Source: Sanderia malayensis
Lineage: Eukaryota; Cnidaria; Scyphozoa; Semaeostomeae; Pelagiidae
Direction of reading: 5' to 3'
Assembly (NCBI GenBank): GCA_013076295.1
Contig: RQOL01000729.1
Location: 372,001-436,000, forward strand
Length of the DNA: 64,000 nt
The notes beneath the pieces are model-generated. The model saw only the letters and a program-made list of their open reading frames with translations, made no database searches and was not told the DNA's origin. Position 1 is the stretch's first letter; each line of letters starts with the position of its first letter. Below are positions 49,724 to 62,093 of this stretch, in pieces. Made by a program: the position numbers and the translations under genes.

Positions 49724-52700
49724 ATGAAGGAAAGAAACGATCAGATGGATCTGCGAATTGCAATTCTTGGAGCGCCAAGGGTTGGCAAATCAGGTAGTTA
49801 ACAATTTCGTCAATTTTCTGTTTTCCTCTCATGCAGATTCAGCCTGCCAAACACGTCTTTATGATACCTCCAACGTCAGACTCATCTGTTATCGAACAAA
49901 AGTTGTTCAGACACGTCAAGAAAGAACATGAATCGGTTGTCAAGTTGTTTTTAAACTCGATAAAAGTTGGAGGAATTTTGATTTAAAATCGAATCACGAT
50001 ATAAATCAGCGACATCCCTTCAGTAAAAGTTTGTTATAAACCCCTTTTTCAAGACTTTAAAAAAATGACTACGAAATATTTAGCCAAGTGGGAAACAGGG
50101 TTGCGCTGCTAAAGCGGACTTAGCTATTCACAAGAAACTTAAAAACCCTTTCTTGAAAACCCAGTACAACTTGAGCGTGCCAGGTTATTACTCAACTTGA
50201 AATATCTACCATGCAATGAATATAATTGTGCCTAATTGGCAATCAACGATCGACGTGAGCCTGTATTGTTTCCTTTCTTCTCACGTAAATATCACATTAT
50301 ATTGTACTTGAATTGGTTGTATGCACGTTTGTCTGTTCGACCTGTTTACGTTTACAAATGCAATGATGTTTCTTGACAATCGTGCAATTTTAGGCAAGCA
50401 AAACCAGCCAGTGTTGAGATTTTGTTTGAGAATAATAGCGTCCAAATTCGATTATGTCCCTTGTGTTTTTTGGTCAGATAAGGAGTATCTTCCTCAACTT
50501 CCTTCACTACCTTCTCGCATTATCACTCATCGTTATCATGATCAATTCATCACATTTTTAGATTGGAATGTTGGGACCTGAGAGCCCTTTGCGTTAAGAT
50601 ATTCCTGAGAACTTGAGCTTTTATAAAACAAAACGAAACAAAATTCAAACAAAATAGCAAGACAAACAAAAGAAGGCATCGTAGATTTTCAAAGCAGAAA
50701 GAAAGGTGGGGGAATTGGGGCTGTATGGAGGGTAGAGGGGGCATGGATTTCTGATCCGTTCTTCATTTCATAATGACAAACTATTGTCCGGTCTGTTTGG
50801 AACCTGACCTGAACCGACCTATTGGTTGATTTACCACTTTGCTAAATGCTTATCCTCATTAAACATGACTTTTCCTCCTCGTGTTCTATTCGAAATAAAT
50901 CTTCTACTGACAGTTGTATTTTATTGTTTTCATGTCATAAATCATCACAATAATCACAAAAATCGTAATCATAATCATAATTATGATCACGACGATCTTG
51001 ATCAACAGAATGGCTTCCACTCCACCCCGTTGACAAAGTAAAACACGGAAAAAAATAGTCGCCGCCTCTTCAAACAATCTCCTGCCAAGCGCCAGTCAAA
51101 TGGCCTTATAGCAACAACACTACCAGCCGAGAAGGCGGGTTCAGATATTGCATGTTTGGATGAGAGAAGATTGTAACGCCCTCTGACTACCCCTTCACGC
51201 TTCTCTTGTGTATTATTCATGTGGCGAATTTGAGCTACTTTATGTATAATGACATCAACGTTCAAAATCCAAAAATGACATTTGGAAATAGCCCGATGCA
51301 TGGCTAACAAACGTACTATTTAGGGCCTTCTGATCACGTTGCAACAAATTTCAGCTCTCTAGGACAATTGGTTCAAAAGTTACAAATTTCAAATCCTCGC
51401 AAGTAGTGAATAACTTTATGTATCCATCATGAAGGTCGAAATTCGAGAGACCGAAAATTGAAATTCATTGAAATTTAGCTCCCAAATAGTCAAAACGTAC
51501 TATTTAGGGCCTTCTGATCACGTTGCAACAATTTTCAGCTCTCTAGGACAATTGGTTCAAAAGTTAGCAATTTCAAATACTCGCAAGTAGTGAATAACTT
51601 TATGCATCCATCATGAAGGTCCAAATTCGAGAGACCGAAAATCGAAATTGATTGAAATTTGGCTCACAAATAGTCTAAACATACTATTTAGGGCCTTCTG
51701 ATCACGTTGAAACAATTTTCAGCCCTCTAGGAAAATTGGTTCAAAAGTTACAAATTTCAAATCCTCGCAAGTAGTGAATAACTTTATGTATCCATCATGA
51801 AGGTCGAAATTCGAGAGACCGAAAATTGAAATTCATTGAAATTTAGCTCCCAAATAGTCAAAACGTACTATTTAGGGCCTTCTGATCACGTTGCAACAAT
51901 TTTCAGCTCTCTAGGACAATTGGTTCAAAAGTTAGCAATTTCAAATACTCGCAAGTAGTGAATAACTTTATGCATCCATCATGAAAGTCCAAATTCGAGA
52001 GACCGAAAATCGAAATTGATTGAAATTTGGCTCACAAATAGTCTAAACATACTATTTAGGGCCTTCTGATCACGTTGAAACAATTTTCAGCCCTCTAGGA
52101 AAATTGGTTCAAAGTTACAAATTTCAAATCCTCGCAAGTAGTGAATAACTTTATGTATCCATCATGAAGGTCGAAATTCGAGAGACCGAAAATCGAAATT
52201 GATTGAAATTTGGCTCACAAATAGTCTAAACATACTATTTAGGGCCTTCTGATCACGTTGAAACAATTTTCAGCCCTCTAGGAAAATTGGTTCAAAAGTT
52301 ACAAATTTCAAATCCTCGCAAGTAGTGAATAACTTTATGTATCCATCATGAAGGTCGAAATTCGAGAGACCGAAAATCGAAATTGATTGAAATTTGGCTC
52401 ACAAATAGTCTAAACATACTATTTAGGGCCTTCTGATCACGTTGAAACAATTTTCAGCCCTCTAGGAAAATTGGTTCAAAAGTTACAAATTTCAAATTCT
52501 CGCAAGTAGTGAATATAACTTTATGCATCCATCATGAAGGTCGAAATTCGAGAGACCGAAAATCGAAATTCATTGAAATTTGGCTCACAAATAGTCTAAA
52601 CATACTATTTAGGGCCTTCTGATCACGTTGAAACAATTTTCAGCCCTCTAGGAAAATTGGTTCAAAAGTTACAAATTTCAAATCCTCGCAAGTAGTGAAT

Positions 52701-55700
52701 AACTTTATGTATCCATCATGAAGGTCGAAATTCGAGAGACCGAAAATCGAAATGGATTGAAATTTGGCTCACAAATAGTCTAAACATACTATTTAGGGCC
52801 TTCTGATCACGTTGAAACAATTTTCAGCTCTCTAGGAAAATTGGTTCAAAAGTTACAAATTTCAAATCCTCGCAAGTAGTGAATAACTTTATGTATCCAT
52901 CATGAAGGTCGAAATTCGAGAGACCGAAAATTGAAATTCATTGAAATTTAGCTCCCAAATAGTCAAAACGTACTATTTAGGGCCTTCTGATCACGTTGCA
53001 ACAATTTTCAGCTCTCTAGGACAATTGGTTTAAAAGTTAGCAATTTCAAATACTCGCAAGTAGTGAATAACTTTATGCATCCATCATGAAAGTCCAAGTT
53101 CGAGAGACCGAAAATCGAAATTGATTGAAATTTGGCTCAAAAATAGTCAAAACGTACTATTTAGGGCCTTCTAATCACGTTGCAACAATTTTCAGCTCTC
53201 TAGGACAACTGGTTCAAAAGTTAGCAATTTCAAATACTCGCAAGTAGTGAATAACTTTATGCATCCATCATGAAAGTCCAAGTTCGAGAGACCGAAAATC
53301 GAAATTGATTGAAATTTGGCTCACAAATAGTCTAAACATACTATTTAGGGCCTTCTGATCACGTTGAAACAATTTTCAGCCCTCTAGGAAAATTGGTTCA
53401 AAAGTTACAAATTTCAAATTCTCGCAAGTAGTGAATATAACTTTATGCATCCATCATGAAGGTCGAAGTTCGAGAGACCGAAAATCGAAATTGATTGAAA
53501 TTTGGCTCACAAATAGTCTAAACATACTATTTAGGGCCTTCTGATCACGTTGAAACAATTTTCAGCCCTCTAGGAAAATTGGTTCAAAAGTTACAAATTT
53601 CAAATCCTGCAAGTAGTGAATAACTTTATGTATCCATCATGAAGGTCGAAATTCGAGAGACCGAAAATCGAAATGGATTGAAATTTGGCTCACAAATAGT
53701 CTAAACATACTATTTAGGGCCTTCTGATCACGTTGAAACAATTTTCAGCCCTCTAGGAAAATTGGTTCAAAAGTTACAAATTTCAAATCCTCGCAAGTAG
53801 TGAATAACTTTATGTATCCATCATGAAGGTCGAAATTCGAGAGACCGAAAATCGAAATGGATTGAAATTTGGCTCACAAATAGTCTAAACATACTATTTA
53901 GGGCTTCTGATCACGTTGAAACAATTTTCAGCTCTCTAGGAAATTGGTTCAAAAGTTACAAATTTCAAATCCTCGCAAGTAGTGAATAACTTTATGTATC
54001 CATCATGAAGGTCGAAATTCGAGAGACCGAAAATTGAAATTCATTGAAATTTAGCTCCCAAATAGTCAAAACGTACTATTTAGGGCCTTCTGATCACGTT
54101 GCAACAATTTTCAGCTCTCTAGGACAATTGGTTCAAAAGTTAGCAATTTCAAATACTCGCAGTAGTGAATAACTTTATGCATCCATCATGAAAGTCCAAG
54201 TTCGAGAGACCGAAAATCGAAATTGAAAATTTGGCTCAAAATAGTCAAAAGTACTATTTAGGGCTTCTAATCACGTTGCAACAATTTTCAGCTCTCTAGG
54301 AAATGGTTCAAAAGTTAAAATTTCAAATCTCGCAAGTAGTGAATAACTTTATGTATCCATCATGAAGTCGAAATTCGAGAGACGAAAATCGAAATTGATT
54401 GAAATTTGGCTCACAAATAGTCAAAAACGTACTATTTAGGGCCTTCTGATCACGTTGCAACAATTTTCAGCTCTCTAGGACAACTGATTCAAAAGTTAAC
54501 AATTTTAAATCCTCGCGAGTAGTGAATAACTCTATGTATCCATCATGAAGGTCCAAATTCGAGAGACCGAAAATCGAAATTGGTTGAAATTTGGCTCACA
54601 AATAGTCAAAACGTACTATTTAGGGCCTTCTGATCACGTTGCAACAATTTTCAGCTCTCTAGGACAACTGTTCAAAAGTTAACAATTTTAAATCCTCGCA
54701 AGTAGTGAATAACTTATGTATCCATCATGAAGGTCCAAATTCGAGAGACCGAAAATCGAAATTGTTGAAATTTGGCTCACAAATGGTCAAAACGTACTAT
54801 TTAGGGCCTTCTGATCACGTTGCAACAATTTTCAGCTCTCTAGGACAATTGGTTCAAAAGTTAAAAATTTTAAATCCTCGCAAGTAGTGAATAACTCTAT
54901 GTATCCATCATGAAGGTCCAAATTCGAGAGACCGAAAATCGAAATTGGTTGAAATTTGGCTCACAAATAGTCAAAACGTACTATTTAGGGCCTTCTGATC
55001 ACGTTGAACAATTTTCAGCCCTCTAGGAAAATGGTTCAAAAGTTACAAATTTCAAATTCTCGCAGTAGTGAAATAACTTTATGCATCCATCATGAAGGTC
55101 GAAATTCGAGAGACCGAAAATCGAAAATTGATTGAAATTTGGCTCACAAATAGTCTAAACATACTATTTAGGGCCTTCTGATCACGTTGAAACAATTTTC
55201 AGCCCTCTAGGAAAATGGTTCAAAAGTTACAAATTTCAAATCCTCGCAAGTAGTGAATAAACTTTATGTATCCATCATGAAGGTCGAAATTCGAGAGACC
55301 GAAAATCGAAATTGATTGAAATTTGGCTCACAAATAGTCTAAACATACTATTTAGGGCCTTCTGATCACGTTGAAACAATTTTCAGCTCTCTAGGAAAAT
55401 TGGTTCAAAAGTTACAAATTTCAAATCCTCGCAAGTAGTGAATAACTTTATGTATCCATCATGAAGGTCGAAATTCGAGAGACCGAAAATTCGAAATTCA
55501 TTGAAATTTGGCTCACAAATAGTCAAACGTACTATTTAGGGCCTTCTGATCACGTTGCAACAATTTTCAGCTCTCTAGGACAACTGGTTCAAAAGTTAGC
55601 AAATTTCCAAATCTCGCAAGTAGTGAATAACTTTATGATCCATCATGAAAGTCGAAATTCGAGAGACCGAAAATCGAAATTGATTGAAATTGGCTCACAA

Positions 55701-58700
55701 TAGTCAAAACTACTATTTAAGGGCCTTCTGAATCACGTTGCAACAATTTTCAGCCCTCTAGGAAATTGGTTCAAAAGTTACAAATTTCAAATACTCGCAG
55801 TAGTGAATAACTTTATGCATCCATCATGAAGTCGAATTCGAGAGACCGAAATCGAAATTGATTGAAATTTGGCTCACAAATAGTCTAAAACATACTATTT
55901 AGGGCCTTCTGATCACGTTGAAACAATTTTCAGCCCTCTAGGAAAATTGGTTTCAAAAGTTACAAATTTCAAATCCTCGCAAGTAGTGAATTAACTTTAT
56001 GTATCCATCATGAAGTTGCGAAGTTCGAGAGACCGAAAACCGAAAATCGAAATGATTGAAATTTGGCTCACAAATAGTCTAAACATACTATTTAGGGCCT
56101 TCTGATCACGTTGCAAACAATTTTCAGCCTCTAGAAATTGGTTCAAAAAGTTAAAATTTTCAAATCCTCGCAAGTAGTGTAATAACTTTATGTATCCCAT
56201 CATGAAAGGTCGAAATTCGAGAGACCGAAAATCGAAATGGATTGAAATTTGGCTCACAAATAGTCTAAACATACTATTTAGGCCTTCTGATCACGTTGAA
56301 ACAATTTTTCAGCTCTCTAGGAAAATTGGTTCAAAAGTTACAAATTTCAATCCTCGCAAGTAGTGAATAACTTTATGTATCCATCATGAAGTCGAAATTC
56401 GAGAGACCGAAAATCGAAATTCATTTGAAATTTGGCTCACAAATAGTCAAAACGTACTATTTAGGGCCTTCTGATCACGTTGCAACAATTTTCAGCTCTC
56501 TAGGACAATTGGTTCAAAAGTTAACAATTTAAATCCTCGCAAGTAGTGAATAACTTTATGTATCCATCATGAAGTCCAAATTCGAGAGACCGAAAATCGA
56601 AATTGTTGAAATTTGGCTCAAAATAGTCAAAACGTACTATTTAGGGCCTTCTGATCACGTTGCAACAATTTTCAGCTCTCTAGGACAACTGTTCAAAAGT
56701 TACAATTTCAAATCCTCGCAAGTAGTGAATAACTTTATGTATCCATCATGAAGTCCAAATTCGAGAGACCGAAAATCGAAATTGTTGAAATTTGGCTCAC
56801 AAATAGTCAAAACGTACTATTTAGGGCCTTCTGATCACGTTGCAACAATTTTCAGCTCTCTAGGACAACTGTTCAAAAGTTACAATTTAAATCCTCGCAA
56901 GTAGTGAATAACTTTATGTATCCATCATGAAGGTCCAAATTCGAGAGACCGAAAATCGAAATTGTTGAAATTTGGCTCACAAATAGTCAAAACGTACTAT
57001 TTAGGGCCTTCTGATCACGTTGAACAATTTTCAGCTCTCTAGGACAACTGGTTCAAAAGTTACAAATTTCAAATCCTCGCAAGTAGTGAATAACTTTATG
57101 TATCCATCATGAAGGTCAAATTCGAGAGACCGAAAATCGAAATTGTTGAAATTTGGCTCACAAATAGTCAAAACGTACTATTTAGGGCCTTCTGATCACG
57201 TTGCAACAATTTTCAGCTCTCTAGGACAATTGGTTCAAAAGTTACAATTTCAAATCCTCGCAAGTAGTGAATAACTTTATGTATCCATCATGAAGGTCCA
57301 AATTCGAGAGACCGAAAATCGAAATTGTTGAAATTTGGCTCACAAATAGTCAAAACGTACTATTTAGGGCCTTCTGATCACGTTGAACAATTTTCAGCCT
57401 CTAGGACAATTGGTTCAAAAGTTACAATTTCAAATCCTCGCAAGTAGTGAATAACTTATGTATCCATCATGAAGGTCAAATTCGAGAGACCGAAAATCGA
57501 AATTGTTGAAATTTGGCTCACAAATAGTCAAAACGTACTATTTAGGGCCTTCTGATCACGTTGCAACAATTTTCAGCCTCTAGGAAATTGGTTCAAAAGT
57601 TACAATTTCAAATCCTCGCAAGTAGTGAATAACTTTATGTATCCATCATGAAAGTCCAAATTCGAGAGACCGAAAATCGAAATTGATTGAAATTTGGCTC
57701 ACAAATAGTCAAAACGTACTATTTAGGGCCTTCTGATCACGTTGAAACAATTTTCAGCTTCTAGGAAATTGTTCAAAAGTTACAAATTTCAAATCCTCGC
57801 AAGTAGTGAATAACTTTATGTATCCATCATGAAGGTCGAAATTCGAGAGACCGAAAATCGAAATTGATTGAAATTTGGCTCAAAAATAGTCAAAACGTAC
57901 TATTTAGGGCCTTCTGATCACGTTGCAACAATTTTCAGCTCTCTAGGACAACTGGTTCAAAAGTTAGCAATTTCAAATACTCGCAAGTAGTGAATAACTT
58001 TATGTATCCATCATGAAGGTCGAAATTCGAGAGACCGAAGATCGAAATTGATTGAATTTTGGCTCACAAATAGTCCAAACATACTATTTAGGGCCTTTTG
58101 ATGACTTTGAGACAATTTTCAGCTCTCTAGGGCAATTGGTTCAAAAGTTGTGTCCCGAGGGCGGTTGTCAGTGTGAGATGAAAAGCAAATGCAAGTGAAC
58201 CTACCTTTGATGTCAAATTGAATCTCTTTTTGCGCGAACTTTTACGTCAATGATTATGTTTTGTTTGTTTATCATTTAGCTATCACTGTTCGATTCCTCA
58301 CGAAAAGATTCATTGGCGAATATGAACCTGAAATGGGTAAGAAAAAACTGTTTGTTACTCAAATTCATTGATAATGAGTTATATAAAACAATGCATAACG
58401 TTATCCATTTTATGCGACCCTGATATGCAATGAAAAATATGATATATCTATATGACCACCATGTTTAGATTATGTTCATTAATTCATTTTTTGTAAACTT
58501 CGCAGAGTTCATATACAGAAGACATGTGAGATTTGAGGATGAGGTCATGACTTACGAATTGAAAGATTCCTCTGGAAGGGTAAGTCATATAAAACCTCTT
58601 TTTTATTTCACTGCAGTATTCAATGTTTGAGCCTTGTTTGAATGAAGCTCCTCACTCAACAACGAGGCTAACAAGACATCCTACAGCCTATATTAGCAAC

Positions 58701-59456
58701 AGCTATTAGATGCAAACCAACACGGAGGCATTTCATATACCAGCAGATTAAGAACCTTCGAGAATGATATTTCTCATCAAACAATAGATATATAATAATA
58801 AGCTTTTGAATTTGAACAATATACTGATGCGAAATTCCAGGTTCTAAAGTGCGGATGCTGTAACAGATATGTTGCTTTTTTCCTAGACATGTCTGGCTAA
58901 TCCTAAGTCATACTTTCTCTGGTCATCGACGGTTGTTGTCGTTTACTCGATAATCGATAGAAGCAGTTTCGTAACAGCTACTGTTATTCTCGAAGAAGCA
59001 AGGCGAATGGCTGGCCGCAGCACATCAACGCTATTCAATTCATCAATGCCGGCACTCGCTATATTCGCAAATAAACACGATCTATGCCATCGAAGAGAAG
59101 TTTCGATAGAAGAGGGTCGTAATCTTGCACTTAAATATGGCGCGTCATTTTACGAGATCTCTGCCGCAACTGATTACGACAATGTCTTCGTACCGATGAA
59201 TACTCTCATCATGCAAGCGTTTATGAACATGACGAAACTGGCGATTGCGAAGCAGCAACACGAGCAACAACAACAACAACTGCTCAGTCCAGCAATGCGG
59301 CCTGCGAGTTTGCCTTTGCCACTGATTGAAGAAAATGCGTTGTTTGACGAGAAATCAACTACGACAACACAAAAGAAGTCCCCGCATGAGCGAAAGCAGT
59401 CTGTCCGAAGGAAACTGTCCGCTGCAATTTTCAAAAAGAGATCAGAGACCATGTAA
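49724..59456 (+). CDS. Ras-like small GTPase (RERG/RASL type), degenerate switch II; satellite in intron 1
   Basis: Exons 49724-49793, 58280-58336, 58506-58579 and 58887-59456 join in frame for 256 residues. G1/P-loop is GAPRVGKSA, with the intron inside the Ser/Ala boundary (GKS|A). Helix 1 reads ITVRFLTKRFIGEYEPEM, very close to RERG/RASL12-type proteins. The G3 motif, normally DTAGQ, is DSSGR, so the catalytic Gln is Arg. G4 is NKHD and G5 is ISA. The C-terminus (~60 residues) is Gln/Ser/Lys-rich, ends KRSETM and has no CAAX box, as in RERG-type proteins. GTP binding looks possible; efficient hydrolysis is doubtful. Intron 1 is 8.5 kb and mostly satellite. The gene at 60438-62093 is a convergent paralogue. 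Confidence 0.87.
49794..51300 (+). other. Unique part of intron 1 before the satellite
   Basis: About 1.5 kb, AT-rich, without a supported exon. A run of short 'aatcataat' and 'aatcacaa' motifs occurs near 50945-50990. Short open frames here lack splice or domain support. Confidence 0.5.
51301..58150. repeat. 184-bp satellite array, about 37 monomers
   Basis: Head-to-tail monomers carry 'ctatttagggccttctgatc', 'caattttcagctctctagg', 'cgcaagtagtgaataactt', 'atccatcatgaaggtc' and 'attcgagagaccgaaaatcg'. The 'gggcct' block recurs at 51323, 51507, 51691 and 51875, giving a 184-bp period to the last copy near 58091. Two main variants exist: 'gcaaca...ctctctaggaca...tagcaattt' and 'gaaaca...ccctctaggaaa...tacaaattt'. 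The period is not a multiple of three and frames do not persist, so it is non-coding. The array lies wholly inside intron 1 of the Ras-like gene, and the final monomer (58021-58150) is the most divergent. Confidence 0.97.
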
Positions 59457-59486
59457 ATACGCAACTAACAGAGGGGCACTTAGTTT

Positions 59487-59499
59487 GGGGGGGGGGGTA
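59487..59499 (+). repeat. Poly-G tract in the 3' flank
   Basis: A run of about ten G followed by more G-rich sequence begins some 30 bp after the stop codon of the Ras-like gene. It may be 3' UTR. Confidence 0.6.
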
Positions 59500-60437
59500 A
59501 TTTGGGGAGGGAGTGAGGGATGACAAGAGCTTGCAGTTTTCTTTTGATAAAGAGATTTCAGCCTCGATTTACAGGGGAAATATTGTGGAAAGGAAAAATG
59601 TTCTTTATTAGTAGGTCAAGTTTAGATACGCCCTTATGTTCGAAAAATTATTCTGTCTTCACGTAATGTATCAATATGTAAATTGTTGTTATAAGTCGGG
59701 GAAAGTGTAAAAAGTTTGTATAAAGTTACTTTATCAGTTTGTTTAGTAAGAAATTGTACGGTTGTTCAATGAAGATTATTTGCTTTAGATAAAATTTATC
59801 TACCTTATATTAATTATTGTTGGGGATATTAATCAATATGTTGAGATGACTTTTTTGAAATTTATTTTTTTTAAACCGACATTTTAGACAAAGTTAGGCC
59901 CACCTCATTGGGCTTGTCGCCACAAAACTATCTTCTTTTTTATCAATTAAGGATATAACAATAAATAAAAGTTTAAAGCACAAGAAAATGATGAAAATAT
60001 AAAAATCAGTGATACCTTGTTCTTCATTATACCACGTAGAATTCAAACCTTTGAAGGCATTTGAAAAAATATTGACAGCCAGCATGGAAGAGTTTGAATA
60101 AAGTTTTGGATGATTCAAGCCTGCAAATTCTTCTGAGAATATTAGAATGACAAGCGTATGATGAAAATGCACGAAGAATGTAAAAACGAGCCAATCAAAC
60201 ACAAGTAATTTCATATTCCTTTATTGTTGATCTTATATGCAAATCTGTATGAAAGAACTGGAGTGAAAAGACCTTTGGTTTAGGAGAAATATATTACATA
60301 TGTTTACGGGATATATACAAGAAATATCAAAGATCTTTAATGAAGTACAAGAAGACAAAACCGAAGTAAAAATAAACAAAACTAAGCTCAGAATTCTTTT
60401 ACTTTTCCATCTTGTTTATTTCATTAATGAATTCTAT
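59500..60437. other. Convergent 3' spacer between the two Ras-like genes
   Basis: Under 1 kb of AT-rich DNA shared by the 3' ends of both genes. On the minus strand an AATAAA lies at 60420-60415, less than 20 nt past the stop codon at 60438, a candidate poly(A) signal. Other AATAAA-like motifs are common here. No exon was seen. Confidence 0.45.
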
Positions 60438-62093
60438 CTAAAAAGTAACAGCTCTGCGACTTAATCTCGGTGAAAGCACAACACTGTTGAAAGTATCCTT
60501 CATAAATTGCTTTATCGATGGTTTAGGGCTTCCATCTCCGACAAGATTCTCAGTTGATAAAGAAAGACTTCGACAATTAGTATGTTGTTTCGCCTTTACG
60601 ACAACCAAAGCTTCGAGCAGTAGTCGCATTACGGTGTTGTAAAGGTCCTCGTAACACTCAGCTGCCGAACATTCGCTGAACCGAACGCCGTAATGTATCG
60701 AAAGTCTTTTTCCATCCTTCTTCGTAACTTGGCGTAAATGTCGTAAGTCTTTTTTGTTCCCCATCAACAAAGTACAACCTGGTTCCAATGGTTTAGTTTC
60801 GTGTATCAATTGTAATATTTTTTGGGCGTCTCGGAAACTTTCACGGCTCGTAACGGAATATACAACAATTATAGCGGAGGCCCAATTAATCAATTCTTTC
60901 GGCTCGTCAATCCAATACTGATAAAACAGAAATAAAAATATCTAAGTAAATGCCTCATTAACGAAATGGCCTTATGTTGGCATAAAGTGTCATGCTATAA
61001 ACTATTTTAGATTTATAATTCGTACTTAATTGACAAATTACCATTTTGGAAGTGTCTTTTACATCAAGAATAATTCTGTTATCAGCTATAAATATCTCTC
61101 TTTGAAATCTTCCATCTTTGAGAGAAAAATAAGGAAAACAAAGTTAGCCACGGTCTGAGATCAGCCAACCACATGGAAGAATTGCTGTCACATGATTTAA
61201 AAGCTGGAGATTGATTGGCTGGATGCAAGCATGCATGACGTGAATGCACAAATGGAACGCCACGTTGAAATGGCTTTTAGAAAATGTTTCAGCTTACCAC
61301 AACAAGAGTCGTATTCGCCAATAAATCTTTTCGTTAAAAACCGAACTGTCAAGGCTATAAATAAAAGAATCAAGATTAGAAATATTATATTTGTTACTCA
61401 AAAGCTCAATTCGACCCACCAATGAACAAGTTTTACATAAAACGAAGTCTCCTAGGAGATTAAAATATGATTGAATAATTATGGGATAGCATTACAATGA
61501 TATTAGCTATCAGACTTGAAGATTAAAATGCTAAATCAAATCAGAGAGCTACGTTTCACCAAATCGTTGATGAGATAAACAACATAGTTAAACCAATTAG
61601 TAAACACAAGTATTCTATGAGTAACATCGCAGCAAAATACACAATTGGAGCGCAACTGTTTAGAGTTTTCGCGGCCTTTGGGGCATATACATGTCAATAT
61701 ATTCTAGGAAATGTGCAGAAGTTACTCAAAAGCCTTTTTGCACAAGCTGTGACCTGTTGCTGATGCAATAGCGATAAAACATAGATAATAGAAAAGCCAA
61801 GGACATACGTCATAACTGTAATTGTAGCTTACGGTTGCTTCAACAAATGCTGAATTATGACGTAACTAGTTATCGCCTTATCATCAGTTATTTGTATCGG
61901 ATGTTTTTATCAATTTATTGTATTACATCATATCTTAGGTTGAGTAATTATAAATAAGCAAGAGGGCGAGCTTTTGAAATGACAAATATTGGTCTCAAAA
62001 TTAAAGGGATAATATACCTGATTTGCCGCTCCTTTCAGCGCCGACGACAGCAAGTCGAATATCGTTATCTTGACTACAATTGTAGTGATCCAT
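60438..62093 (-). CDS. Ras-like small GTPase paralogue (RERG/RASL type), switch II motif lost
   Basis: Exons 62018-62093, 61298-61354, 61042-61115 and 60438-60917 join in frame for 228 residues. Exons 2 and 3 are exactly as long (57 and 74 nt) and in the same phase as those of the Ras-like gene at 49724-59456. P-loop is GAERSGKSA; helix 1 is LTVRFLTKRFIGEYDSCC. Where DTAGQ is expected the sequence reads DTSKM, so both the invariant Gly and the catalytic Gln are missing. G4 is intact (GNKKDL) and G5 is CSA (FSECSAAE). The C-terminus is Ser/Lys-rich, ends RRAVTF and has no CAAX box. It may bind nucleotide but is unlikely to cycle like Ras. The ATG at 62093 opens exon 1; an upstream untranslated exon is possible. 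Confidence 0.87.

Noticed and set aside
51440..51470. CENP-B box in the satellite
   Set aside because: Only TTCG and one A match the box; the CGGG core is absent.
51301..58150. Several 60-91 codon open frames repeating a TYYLGPSDHVATIFSSLGQL-like peptide
   Set aside because: They arise from the 184-bp satellite; the period is not a multiple of three and the frames break at each monomer or indel.
51301..58150. CRISPR-like array
   Set aside because: The repeats are contiguous 184-bp monomers without unique spacers, in animal intronic DNA.
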